DNA of 35,540 bases from the NCBI GenBank assembly GCA_938009275.1, contig CALLHY010000001.1:1-35540 (forward strand), in the 5' to 3' direction. The stretch comes from an uncultured bacterium. Lineage in GTDB: Bacteria; Cloacimonadota; Cloacimonadia; Cloacimonadales; Cloacimonadaceae. Below, one piece after another: positions 26,199-35,057 of this stretch. Below the pieces are notes generated by a model, which made no database searches, was not told the origin of the DNA, and worked only from the letters and a program-made list of their open reading frames with translations. Numbering within the stretch: position 1 is the first letter of the stretch; each line of letters opens with the position of its first letter. The position numbers and the translations under genes are program-made.

Positions 26199-26221
26199 CA
26201 GCTAAGTACGTTACAATATAT

Positions 26222-26251
26222 AGGGTGAAAGCAGTGCTTTCACCCTTTTTT
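26222..26251 (+). terminator. Strong Rho-independent terminator of the envelope operon
   Basis: A perfect 11-bp stem (AGGGTGAAAGC / GCTTTCACCCT) with a 3-nt AGT loop runs into six T residues. It lies 23 bp after the flavodoxin-like gene and closes the operon that starts at 19847. Confidence 0.95.
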
Positions 26252-26299
26252 CTTTGGGGTAAGAGTGGACAATTGAAACACAAGCTCAGCTTCCTTGAA

Positions 26300-26373
26300 C
26301 GAATTACGCATGAATTACGCATGAAATACGCATCCCATTAGCAGTTCATGCGTAATTCTTAGGTAATTCGTGC
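26300..26373 (+). repeat. Palindromic intergenic element, copy 1, with 11-bp tandem repeats
   Basis: Three tandem 11-mers, GAATTACGCAT, GAATTACGCAT and GAAATACGCAT (26301-26333), are followed by the inverted copy ATGCGTAATTC (26348-26358) and by GTAATTCG (26363-26370), which pairs with CGAATTAC (26300-26307). The 53 bp from 26321 to 26373 match copy 2 (34217-34269) at 45 positions with no gap and in the same orientation. Confidence 0.9.
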
Positions 26374-26494
26374 TGGGAAGCAGGAAACTCACGAAAGTCG
26401 TAAGCGAATCTCAAAAATATATGCAAATATCACTTGACTATAAATATAGCGTGGAAATGTTTGATTGATGATGTGCCCATATATTGGAGGCTAA

Positions 26495-29400
26495 GTGGAA
26501 ACAATCAACATTGTGGAATACCAAGCAAGCTATGCGAAGGCTGTGGCAGACATGTGGAACCGAAGCAGTTCCGGATGGATGGGCAGAGACTTTAACAGCA
26601 GCGAAGACAAAGTGAAAGAAGACGAGGCAAAGGATTCGTTTCATAATCTCTATCTGGCAATATCTAATGAAATGGTAATCGGCTATGCCAAGCTTTCTAA
26701 GTATCCCGAAGAAAAGGACGTGGCATATATAGACCTGCTATCGGTGGATCCTATGTTTCACGGCACGGGAGTTGGGCGCGCTCTGGTGCAGAAATGTGTG
26801 CTAAGAGCGGCTGAGCTTGGATATGACCGCATAGATTTATTTACCTGGGCGGGCAATACCAAGGCTATGCCCCTGTACAAGAAGTGTGGCTTCTTTTGGG
26901 AAAAGATGGAGACTAATGCTACGCATCTGATGAACTTCTTGCCGATGCTATTGAATAACGAACTCATTAAGCCTTATTTCGAGTATTTTCATTGGTATAA
27001 CGATAACAAACGCGAACTGCATATCGTGCCGGATGGCAGGCTTCTGGACGGCTTTCAGCTTTATGATTACGTTTGGGAAAAAGATGGTAAACGCCTCGAG
27101 ATTAGCTTTGAGCGAAGCGGAAGAGGCATTGTTGCCATCAAGACGCCAGACTTTGCCATTAGTACCTTCACCGAAACAGCCAAGCCTGTCTTTGGTGATA
27201 AATACAAGATAAAATACCGGCTGGAAAACTTTGGCACCGGGGTACTGGAAGTAGAGCTAAAGGGCGAGGATGACGCCGAGGTAGTTTATAGCTTTGCTGC
27301 TAAGCAAACTTTGGAGAATGAAGCTGAGTTTGAAGCCGAATGCTATATAAAGCCAACGATGAGGTATCTGCATGAATGGGAGACTTGTCCGGGTATAAAC
27401 ACACTTCTTAGCATAAATGGCAAGCGGTTAAACCTGAAAACCGGACTGTTTATTAAGTATCCCATGTCTGCTGAGTTCAGGATGGTTAACGGTCTGGTTT
27501 TCCCCGGGCGTAAAGAGCCGATGTTCCTGAATGTGCAAAACCATTTTGATGTTCCATGCGCCTATCATCTGGAGTTCCCTGAAGATGACTGCGTTAGCCT
27601 GCTAAAGCGTGAGTATGATATACTGCTAAATGCAGGAGAGCGCAGCAGCCTTGAGATGGAACTATACACCAAGGGGGCATGCCTGTATAACCCTGTGCTA
27701 AAGGTTATTGCCCAGCCGCAAGGAAAGCAGGAGATTGAGTTTCATTTAGATAGCCATACTCAGCTCTTTTCACCCAACGGGATGGATGGCAAGGAACTGA
27801 GAAATATTGTGCAAGTAATAAATGGATACTACTACATGTATTTAGCTAAAACCGGCAGCAAAAACTGGGGTGGCTTTAGCTCTTTATATGGCAATAGCTT
27901 TAATGTCTCACCCCCTCAAATTGGGCTGCCATATAGTGAGGAATTTGATACCAGCTTGCCTGAAGAATACAAGATTGAACAAGAAGGCAACGTGATTGCA
28001 CTAAAGACCCGCTTTTGCTCACAAGACATTCCGGGAGTGGAGTTTGGCTTTTGCTACAAGCTCTATCCCAATGGTTTGTTGGAGGCATTCATAAAGGTTA
28101 TTAGTCTGCCGGATGACGATAGAGACCTATTTGCCAAACTGAAAGTGGGAATGGATGAGCATAATCTTTGCTATGAACACCATAGCAGGATTGTAGAGGT
28201 GAGTGAAGATCAGCCTGGGATTGATATAAATGATATGGCCAGAGACAGCCTGACTGGCAATTGGCTCTTCTCGCAGACAGATGATTCATACTCGGCTATT
28301 ATCTGGAATCCAGAGTATCCCGCTAAGTTTGGTAAGTATTGGCTTACCTGGGAACTGGACATGCGCAGGATTGCCAGGCAAGAAGGTGGGGAACTGCTGT
28401 TTGCGCGTATGTTCCTGGATGTATTCCGCAATTGCTATCAGGTGCGTAATGTTGCCTCTGGTATGCGTAAACATGCAGAGGTGCTATTGCCAAGCTTAGA
28501 ATTACAGGTGAACGAAGCTAATCCAATTCTTAGCCGCTCATACTCAGCAAAGCTAATTCAGAGGCTGGATAGGAAGCTGAAAGGTAAGTTCAGCTTGCAG
28601 TCTCTTAGCATTGGCGAAGATAGCAAGACAGTAACTGATGAAGACAACGCACATGAGCTAAGCTGGCAGATAGATAAGCCAATCGCAGCGCAGATGGAAG
28701 AGATAAGCTGCATGGCAGAATTTGCAAACTATTGCATAACCCGTAAGCAGCTTGGTTTCTTTGCCAGTGGGGAAGTTAAGAGCTATTATAAAGACGAGTT
28801 CTTGGTAATTGACAATGGCACTATTAGTATACACGCTGCCAGCAATCCACGCTTGCCAACCTTGCTATCACTAAAGTATAAAGGTATAGAATTGCTGGAT
28901 TCTGGCTATCCCGATTTTGGGCCAAAGTCTTTTCGTAATCCGTTCATAGGCGGGATAAACATTCTTCCCGGGCAGATTAACTTTGAGGCATTGAAGTATG
29001 AAAAGCACAGCACCGATGCAGTATCGCTGCAAGATCAATTTGGCAATAAGTGGCATGGCTTGCAGATTGTTACCGAGATTAGTGAATATGAACCCTTAAA
29101 GGGCTTGTGCTATCGTCAATGCTTTGTGATGCATCCTGGAATTCCGGTATTGATAATGCTTGCCGAAATCATAAAGGGAACAGGTTGGCGCAGCTTTACA
29201 TATATGCGCTTTAACAACTGGTGGAAACATGAAAGCGGCATCCGGGATGCAAGCTTGCTGTATCAAGACAATAGTGACAATTGGCAAAGCCTGATAACAG
29301 GCGGAGAGCAGCTTGGGCTGAGCGAAAACTTGAAGCAAACAGCATATAAGCATGTAGATTGTGATGTTTATGCGCAGATGTGTCATATCAGCAAGGCCAA

Positions 29401-29575
29401 CCATAACATATATATAGATGACTTAGTAGTGCATGATGTCTTCTCTGCCTACGACCAGATTACAGAAACCGACAGGCACTGGCTACTTCCACACTTCATG
29501 GTGTTAACCCCACAATTGCTATCGCACGATAGCCTTAGCGCATTGCTAAACCTAAAGTTTAGCGAGCTAACTTAA
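26495..29575 (+). CDS. GNAT acetyltransferase fused to a very large unassigned beta-rich region
   Basis: This 1026-residue protein starts at GTG, with GGAGG 4 nt before it. Residues 1-150 are a GNAT domain: the acetyl-CoA loop is HGTGVGRAL (His89-Leu97), and FTWAGNTKAMPLYKKCGFFWE is the usual C-terminal motif. Residues ~165-1026 match no family I recognise with certainty. They are rich in beta strands, Trp and Tyr; the last third (~755-1020; LGFFASGEV, IHAASNPRLPTLLSLKYKG, INILPGQINFEALKYE, CYRQCFVMHPGIPVL) has the feel of a galactose-mutarotase-like or carbohydrate-active supersandwich. No signal peptide or membrane segment is seen, so it is probably cytoplasmic. The ABC ATPase gene follows after 29 bp, which suggests one operon. 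The acceptor substrate is unknown. Confidence 0.8.
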   Translation: METINIVEYQASYAKAVADMWNRSSSGWMGRDFNSSEDKVKEDEAKDSFHNLYLAISNEMVIGYAKLSKYPEEKDVAYIDLLSVDPMFHGTGVGRALVQKCVLRAAELGYDRIDLFTWAGNTKAMPLYKKCGFFWEKMETNATHLMNFLPMLLNNELIKPYFEYFHWYNDNKRELHIVPDGRLLDGFQLYDYVWEKDGKRLEISFERSGRGIVAIKTPDFAISTFTETAKPVFGDKYKIKYRLENFGTGVLEVELKGEDDAEVVYSFAAKQTLENEAEFEAECYIKPTMRYLHEWETCPGINTLLSINGKRLNLKTGLFIKYPMSAEFRMVNGLVFPGRKEPMFLNVQNHFDVPCAYHLEFPEDDCVSLLKREYDILLNAGERSSLEMELYTKGACLYNPVLKVIAQPQGKQEIEFHLDSHTQLFSPNGMDGKELRNIVQVINGYYYMYLAKTGSKNWGGFSSLYGNSFNVSPPQIGLPYSEEFDTSLPEEYKIEQEGNVIALKTRFCSQDIPGVEFGFCYKLYPNGLLEAFIKVISLPDDDRDLFAKLKVGMDEHNLCYEHHSRIVEVSEDQPGIDINDMARDSLTGNWLFSQTDDSYSAIIWNPEYPAKFGKYWLTWELDMRRIARQEGGELLFARMFLDVFRNCYQVRNVASGMRKHAEVLLPSLELQVNEANPILSRSYSAKLIQRLDRKLKGKFSLQSLSIGEDSKTVTDEDNAHELSWQIDKPIAAQMEEISCMAEFANYCITRKQLGFFASGEVKSYYKDEFLVIDNGTISIHAASNPRLPTLLSLKYKGIELLDSGYPDFGPKSFRNPFIGGINILPGQINFEALKYEKHSTDAVSLQDQFGNKWHGLQIVTEISEYEPLKGLCYRQCFVMHPGIPVLIMLAEIIKGTGWRSFTYMRFNNWWKHESGIRDASLLYQDNSDNWQSLITGGEQLGLSENLKQTAYKHVDCDVYAQMCHISKANHNIYIDDLVVHDVFSAYDQITETDRHWLLPHFMVLTPQLLSHDSLSALLNLKFSELT

Positions 29576-29604
29576 GAGATATTTCTTATATATAGGAGCA
29601 TACA

Positions 29605-30486
29605 ATGGAACTGGTTATTAAAACTTTGAACAAGACCTACCCCAATGGGGTTCAAGCTCTAAAGGACTTTAGCGTTACTATTGGTAATGGCATGTTTGGG
29701 CTCTTGGGCCCAAATGGGGCAGGTAAATCCACCCTGATGCGCACAATCGCCACCTTGCAGGATGCAGACAGCGGCAGCATTACACTTGGCGATGTGGATG
29801 TACTGAAGCAGAAGAATGAAGTACGCAAGGTGCTTGGTTACTTGCCACAGGACTTTGGCTTAGACCCGCGAGTTCCCGCTGAGGCAATGCTGAATCACTT
29901 TGCTATTCTAAAGGGCATATCAAGTGCAACTGAACGCAAGAAGCTGGTAGAAAGCCTCTTGGTTCAAACCAATTTATGGGATCAGCGCAAGCAGAAGCTG
30001 GGTGGCTTTTCCGGTGGTATGCGTCAGCGTTTTGGCATAGCTCAGGCACTGCTTGGCAATCCCAAGCTATTAATAGTGGATGAACCCACTGCTGGTCTTG
30101 ATCCTTCGGAGCGGGTTCGCTTTCACAACCTGCTCTCTGATATCAGTCAGGACGTGATAATCCTGCTTTCTACCCACATTGTGGATGACGTTAGCGATCT
30201 TTGCACCAATATGGCTATTATAAACCAGGGCGAAGTTCAATACTGCGGTGAGCCTTTATCGGCAATAGCCTCTATGCAGGGAAAGGTATGGAAGAAGATT
30301 ATAGCCAAAGACGAGTTGGATGCTTACTCCGAGCGTTATCTGGTGTTATCGTCCAAGCTTTTTGTAGGCAAGCTTGCCTTGCGGGTGTATAGTGAAAATG
30401 ACCCCGCAGATGGATTTGAACTTGCCGAAGCTCACCTGGAGGATGTTTACTTTCACCACATAGGTGCCCAGTCGCTTATCAAGTAA
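29605..30486 (+). CDS. ABC transporter ATP-binding protein
   Basis: This 293-residue ATPase powers the membrane protein encoded just downstream. Walker A is GPNGAGKST (~34-42), the Q-loop is GYLPQDFG, the signature is FSGGMRQRFGIAQAL, Walker B is LLIVDEPTAGLD, and the switch His is in LSTHIVDD. About 70 residues follow the core (VWKKIIAKDELDAYS...), as in ABC-2 type exporters of the CcmA/NatA class. AGGAG lies 6 nt before the ATG. Its stop TAA is immediately followed by the ribosome site of the next gene, so the pair is tightly coupled. Confidence 0.95.
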   Translation: MELVIKTLNKTYPNGVQALKDFSVTIGNGMFGLLGPNGAGKSTLMRTIATLQDADSGSITLGDVDVLKQKNEVRKVLGYLPQDFGLDPRVPAEAMLNHFAILKGISSATERKKLVESLLVQTNLWDQRKQKLGGFSGGMRQRFGIAQALLGNPKLLIVDEPTAGLDPSERVRFHNLLSDISQDVIILLSTHIVDDVSDLCTNMAIINQGEVQYCGEPLSAIASMQGKVWKKIIAKDELDAYSERYLVLSSKLFVGKLALRVYSENDPADGFELAEAHLEDVYFHHIGAQSLIK

Positions 30487-30496
30487 GGAGGAGCTT

Positions 30497-33400
30497 ATGT
30501 TTTGGAAAGTATTTGCTTACGAGCTGAAGTATCGGTTGGGTCTGGTTTCCTCTTGGATATATCTTGCTTTTAGCATTGGGATTGCATACCTTGTGGCAAT
30601 TGTTTCAGGCGGAGCCTTTGAAGGCATCGGCATTTCAGCGGGCAAGGGTGGTGAATTCACGTATATAAATAACCCCCTAAACATCAGCACATTTGTGGTA
30701 GCTATCTCGTATATCTGTACAATAATCTTTGCTGCCATCTTCGGCAGTAGTGCAGTGCGCGACTTTGAGAACGGCAGCTATGAGATTTACTTCACCAAGC
30801 CAGTTAGCCCGCGTACATATCTTTTAGGCAAGTTTGCCGGCTCGTTTGCTGCTGCCTTGATGCTGGTTTTGGGCGTAATAGCCGGATTAGCCATAGGCTT
30901 TATGATGCCATTTCTGGCAAGCTACAAGATTGGGCCTCACATGCCACTGGCATATCTGCATGCCCTGATTTACTTCGCCATTCCCAATCTCTTCGTGCTT
31001 GGCACGCTATTCTTTTGCGTTGGTATCCTTAGTCGCAGAGTGATAAACAGCTACATGGCAGGCATAGGAGTGTTCATTGCATATATGCTGGCGGGAACAC
31101 TATCGGGTGATGTGGAAAAGATTACTTATGCTTCTCTATTAGACCCCTTTGGCATTATAACTGCAAGCACTGTAACCCGCTATTGGACATCAGTGCAAAA
31201 CAATACCCAATACCTAAGTTTGAATAGTCTTATTGGCTGGAACCGCCTAATCTGGCTAAGCATGGGTATTGGCATAATCTTGTATGCAATTTACAAGTTC
31301 GATTTTGTAAGCCAATTAAGCTCCGGCAAGGCAAAAAAGACCAAGCAGGTGAAACAAGCAGCACCGCTAACCGAGCATAATTACTTTAGCAAAGTGCAGC
31401 CCAAGCCCTATAACTCTGCCCAGCAGTTCTTTTATCTATGCTGGTATGAATTCAAAAACATAGTGTTTAACCGCACCTTTCTGGTAATAATGTCCATCTT
31501 TGCCTTGTTCCTGTTCATTACAGCCACGCAGATGATTGGCAACATCTATGGCACACAGACGCATCCTTTAACCAGCCAGGTATTAGCTGCTTTGGCAGGG
31601 AACTTTTACCTGTTTGGTCTAATCATCAGCACTTTCTACGCCGGTGACCTGCTTTGGCGCAATAAAGGCCTTAAGATGAACCAGCTTATCGATGCCAGCC
31701 CCCACCACAGCTACGTAAGCTATTTCTCCAAAATGGGTGCCGTATTCATGATGCAGTGGGTGCTGCTAATCACCATTATGCTGGTAGGTATGTTTGTGCA
31801 GGTATCAAAGGGGCATTTCATGCTGGAGCCGGGCCTGTATATCAGTGAGCTGTTCTTTTCCCAATTTATTGGCTTGCTGCCAATAACGCTTATGCTCTTC
31901 TTCTTTGGCATGGTAACTAACAACAAATACACAGGCTATATCGCCATGATAATGTTCTATGCGGTGCTTATCGGGCTGGGCACTCTCCAGATTAACCATC
32001 CGCTGTTATCATTCAATTCCGGCGAGATATTCTATTCGGAGATGAACGGCTATGGCAGCGCAATTCCACGTTACCTGATTCGCAAGGCATATTGGCTGCT
32101 TTTCTGCGGAGTGCTAAGCTTTATCGGCTTCAAGTTTTGGAATAGGGGAGTGGACACAGACTTTCGCACCAAGCTAAAGCGTATAAAAGTAAACGGCTTC
32201 GATGCAGGATGGAAGTATGCCACAGCCTGCTTTGTAGCCTTTACAATGCTGGGTGGATTCCTGTATTACAACATGAATATTCTGAATGACTACACCAGCC
32301 CCAGAAAATGGAAAAAGCTGCAAGTGCAATACGAGAAAGAATACAAACAACGGCTAATGGCTTTGCCCCAACCCAGAATAAGCGATGTATCCCTCAAGAT
32401 AGACATCTTTCCCCGTAAGCGCAAGATGGACGTAGCCGGTTCATACTGGCTGGTTAATCGCAACTCAGCACCCATAGACACACTGGCAATGTTTTATGAC
32501 GATAAGTATGTAAAGGAAAAGCTGATATTCAGTAAACCCGTGGAACTTAAGCATGAGGATAACGACTTTGGCATATATCTGTTTGCATTAAAAGAGCCTC
32601 TTGCCCCGATGGACTCCATCAAGCTGGATTTTGCCTTTGTGCATAAGCCAACAGGCATACAGGACTCCGGCTCTGGCTCGGAAGTGATGTATAACGGCAC
32701 CTTTTTCCATAACACGATGTTCCCCTCATTTGGTTACAAAGAGGGCTATGAACTATCCGACAACAACGAACGCAAGAAAAAGGGACTGGAGCCAAAGCTA
32801 AGAATGCCCGCTATTACCGATAGCTCTCAGTATAACAATTCCTATGTAAGCAGCGATTCAGATTACGTTCGCTACGGTGTGGAAATAAGCACCGATGCCG
32901 ATCAGATTGCCTTTGCTCCCGGAGACCTACTGGAGAGCAGAACCGAAGGTGGACGCTATTACGCCCGTTATGGCAGCAGCGTTCCTATCTTAAACTTCCT
33001 TGCCTTCGTTAGTGGACGTTACGAAAAGGCTACTACGAGCTATAAGGACAAGCAGATAGAGATATATTACGATAAAAAGCATCATTACAACATCGAGTCT
33101 ATGCTAAGCTCCGCTAAAAGCTCACTGGAGCATTTCAGCGAGAACTATATGTCCTATCCGCATAAGGCACTCAGGATAGTGGAAGTGCCTTATGTTGGCT
33201 TTGCCCAATCCTTTCCCGCGCTAATCCCCTTTTCCGAGAACGTGGGCTTTGTAGCCAAAGTGAACCCCAAAGATGAGACAGCAGTGGATTATCCATATCA
33301 GATTACCTCTCACGAGATTGGGCATCAATGGTGGGCTCACACGGTTATCGGAGCTAATGTGCAGGGTGCAACCCTATTCTCCGAGTGCTTCACGGAGTAT

Positions 33401-34078
33401 TCATCGATGATGGTGCTAAAAGAGAAGTATGGTGCCGAAAGATTACGCCGTTATCTGCAATATGTACATGATAACTACTTAAGCGGTAGAAGCTCTGAAA
33501 CAAAGGAAGAACAGGCACTATATCTTAACGAAAACCAGGGCTATCTGAACTACAGCAAGGGCACGCTGGTGATGTATGCCTTGCAAGATTACATTGGCGA
33601 AAAAGCCGTGAATGAAGCCATGGGAGCTTTCTGCCGGGACTTTGCCTATAAAAGCAATCCCTTCCCGCTATCTACCAACGTCTTGCCCTATCTTAGAAAT
33701 GCAGCTCCCGACAGCCTGAAGTATCTTATCACAGACCTGTTTGAAACCATCACCATGTATGACAACAAGATACTAAGTGCCAAACAGAGCTATGATAAAC
33801 AGGCTAAAGTGTATAGAACCGATATCACCTTTAGCACCGATAAAGCCAGATACGATGGACGCGGTAACAAAAGCAGCATTCCCGTGGCGGACTATCTGGA
33901 TATCGCCATCTACGATGCCAAAGAAACCAAACGCCTTGCCGGCAGCACAATACGCGTGAACGGCGGGGAGCAAAGCATTAGCATTGCATCCAAAGCGAAA
34001 CCCGGAAAAGTGATATTGGATCCATTCTTTAAGATGATAGACCATAACCGCAAAGATAACATCAAGGATGCTGGATAG
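30497..34078 (+). CDS. ABC-2 permease fused to M1-family (gluzincin) peptidase
   Basis: In this 1193-residue fusion residues ~15-595 hold about 13 membrane segments: two six-helix ABC-2 blocks (first ~15-285, second ~325-560) and one extra helix (~573-594). An odd number of helices would put the C-terminal ~600 residues outside the cytoplasm. That part is an M1 peptidase: HEIGHQWW (His939, Glu940, His943), the third zinc ligand Glu963 in FSECFTEY, and YSKGTLVMYALQDYIG with the likely catalytic Tyr. GAMEN is replaced by PFSENVGF. The zinc-ligand spacing is HExxH-X19-E, one longer than classic M1; I recall similar spacing in other ABC-2/M1 fusions. The start at 30497 is chosen for its GGAGG (30487-30491); an in-frame ATG at 30464 lacks one. 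Substrate unknown. Confidence 0.93.
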   Translation: MFWKVFAYELKYRLGLVSSWIYLAFSIGIAYLVAIVSGGAFEGIGISAGKGGEFTYINNPLNISTFVVAISYICTIIFAAIFGSSAVRDFENGSYEIYFTKPVSPRTYLLGKFAGSFAAALMLVLGVIAGLAIGFMMPFLASYKIGPHMPLAYLHALIYFAIPNLFVLGTLFFCVGILSRRVINSYMAGIGVFIAYMLAGTLSGDVEKITYASLLDPFGIITASTVTRYWTSVQNNTQYLSLNSLIGWNRLIWLSMGIGIILYAIYKFDFVSQLSSGKAKKTKQVKQAAPLTEHNYFSKVQPKPYNSAQQFFYLCWYEFKNIVFNRTFLVIMSIFALFLFITATQMIGNIYGTQTHPLTSQVLAALAGNFYLFGLIISTFYAGDLLWRNKGLKMNQLIDASPHHSYVSYFSKMGAVFMMQWVLLITIMLVGMFVQVSKGHFMLEPGLYISELFFSQFIGLLPITLMLFFFGMVTNNKYTGYIAMIMFYAVLIGLGTLQINHPLLSFNSGEIFYSEMNGYGSAIPRYLIRKAYWLLFCGVLSFIGFKFWNRGVDTDFRTKLKRIKVNGFDAGWKYATACFVAFTMLGGFLYYNMNILNDYTSPRKWKKLQVQYEKEYKQRLMALPQPRISDVSLKIDIFPRKRKMDVAGSYWLVNRNSAPIDTLAMFYDDKYVKEKLIFSKPVELKHEDNDFGIYLFALKEPLAPMDSIKLDFAFVHKPTGIQDSGSGSEVMYNGTFFHNTMFPSFGYKEGYELSDNNERKKKGLEPKLRMPAITDSSQYNNSYVSSDSDYVRYGVEISTDADQIAFAPGDLLESRTEGGRYYARYGSSVPILNFLAFVSGRYEKATTSYKDKQIEIYYDKKHHYNIESMLSSAKSSLEHFSENYMSYPHKALRIVEVPYVGFAQSFPALIPFSENVGFVAKVNPKDETAVDYPYQITSHEIGHQWWAHTVIGANVQGATLFSECFTEYSSMMVLKEKYGAERLRRYLQYVHDNYLSGRSSETKEEQALYLNENQGYLNYSKGTLVMYALQDYIGEKAVNEAMGAFCRDFAYKSNPFPLSTNVLPYLRNAAPDSLKYLITDLFETITMYDNKILSAKQSYDKQAKVYRTDITFSTDKARYDGRGNKSSIPVADYLDIAIYDAKETKRLAGSTIRVNGGEQSISIASKAKPGKVILDPFFKMIDHNRKDNIKDAG

Positions 34079-34111
34079 CCATAGCCAGAACTGAAACAAT
34101 GTAACATAGTG

Positions 34112-34146
34112 AAGAAGGTAATCGGGACTCCGCTTACCTTCTTTCG
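34112..34146 (+). terminator. Probable terminator of the GNAT/ABC/M1 unit
   Basis: A perfect 10-bp stem (AAGAAGGTAA, 34112-34121; TTACCTTCTT, 34134-34143) with a 12-nt loop begins 34 bp after the stop codon. The tail is TCGT, with T residues only inside the right arm, so it is weaker than the terminator at 26222. Confidence 0.65.
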
Positions 34147-34212
34147 TATGTATAAACATGAGTTTTTTGCAGAAGTTACTGCGGTGATACTTGCAGCAAT
34201 TAGGTTACAAAT

Positions 34213-34269
34213 ACTAATGAATTACGCATCCCATCCGTATTTCATGCGTAATTCATTAGTAATTCGTGC
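34213..34269 (+). repeat. Palindromic intergenic element, copy 2
   Basis: ACTAATGAATTACGCAT (34213-34229) and ATGCGTAATTCATTAGT (34244-34260) form a perfect 17-bp stem with a 14-nt loop, followed by AATTCGTGC. Positions 34217-34269 match copy 1 (26321-26373) at 45 of 53 bases. It sits between the ABC-2/M1 gene and the convergent AlkD-like gene. Confidence 0.92.
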
Positions 34270-34337
34270 AAGGTAGAAGCGTCATCTTGACGCTTGATTT
34301 GCGAATATGCAGAATTTACTCGCCTGGAGTTAAGCAG

Positions 34338-35057
34338 CTATATCAATGCCTTCAAAAACTGCTGCCGTACCGGTTCGTCAAACTTCTCAATGGCGTAGCG
34401 GAGCATGGTGCGCGGCATCTCTTTGTAGCGCGGAGCAAGGTAGTTATATTCTGCCATATAGTCCATATTGCCAGCCTCGCGCAGCATCCAGCCAACAGCC
34501 TTGTGGATAAGGTCATGCTTGTGGTGCAGCAGGATGTCGGACAGGGTAAAGGTAGGCTCAAATATCCCTTTACGGATAAAGGCGTGGGTGGCAATTATGG
34601 CAATGCGCTGAGTCCAGAGATGCTCGCTATTTGCCATTTCCTTTAGTATGCTCCAGTCTTTGTCCAGCAGCCATTCGCCCAGGGTGTAATGTGCGCTGGT
34701 ATCCACCAAATCCCAGTTATTAATGTACTTCACCGAAGCAAGATAGGTGCTGATTATCGCCTCTCGAGTGGCAATGTCCTTCGCTTTTTTGTATTGCATT
34801 ACCATTATCATCAGCGTGGAGAGCCGCACCTCGTGCACTTCATGCTTTATCAGTTCAGCTAAATCGCTAATGTTAAGCAGTTTGTAATGCGCTTTGCAAA
34901 CCTCTCGCTGCTGGGGAACGGTTAATCCCCAAAACATATCGCCTTCACCATATCCACCCTTTCCGCATTGGAAAAAGCCCATAGCACCCGCGGCTTTCAC
35001 CGGATTCTGATAGGCTTTTAAGTCGGACAAAAAGGCATTCATTGCGCTTGTATTCAT
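34338..35057 (-). CDS. DNA alkylation repair protein, AlkD-like
   Basis: AlkD-family HEAT-repeat glycosylases remove bulky or positively charged alkylated bases such as 3-methyladenine and 7-methylguanine. The 239-residue protein (from 35057) matches the family in length and layout. Recognisable parts are FFQCGKGGYGEGDMFWGLTVPQ near residue 30-50, HEVRLSTLMIMV, the conserved INNWDLVDTSA (catalytic-site Trp and Asp region), LGEWLLDKDW, WTQRIAIIATHAFI, and HDLIHKAVGWMLREAGN. A longer frame begins at 35135, but GGAG (35063-35066) lies 5 nt before the ATG at 35057, so I chose that. The gene stands alone and is convergent with the ABC/M1 unit. Confidence 0.9.
   Translation of the reverse strand: MNTSAMNAFLSDLKAYQNPVKAAGAMGFFQCGKGGYGEGDMFWGLTVPQQREVCKAHYKLLNISDLAELIKHEVHEVRLSTLMIMVMQYKKAKDIATREAIISTYLASVKYINNWDLVDTSAHYTLGEWLLDKDWSILKEMANSEHLWTQRIAIIATHAFIRKGIFEPTFTLSDILLHHKHDLIHKAVGWMLREAGNMDYMAEYNYLAPRYKEMPRTMLRYAIEKFDEPVRQQFLKALI

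Noticed and set aside
26301..26333. CRISPR-like repeats
   Set aside because: The 11-bp units are directly adjacent with no spacers, and no cas gene is present.
26434..26449. TTGACT and TATAAATATA words as a promoter for the GNAT fusion
   Set aside because: The two words overlap or touch instead of being separated by about 17 bp, so they cannot serve as a -35/-10 pair.
30464..30496. Upstream ATG extending the ABC-2/M1 protein by 11 residues into the ATPase gene
   Set aside because: It lacks a ribosome site, while GGAGG followed by ATG at 30497 is ideal; the extension MPSRLSSKEEL is just the ATPase 3' end in another frame.
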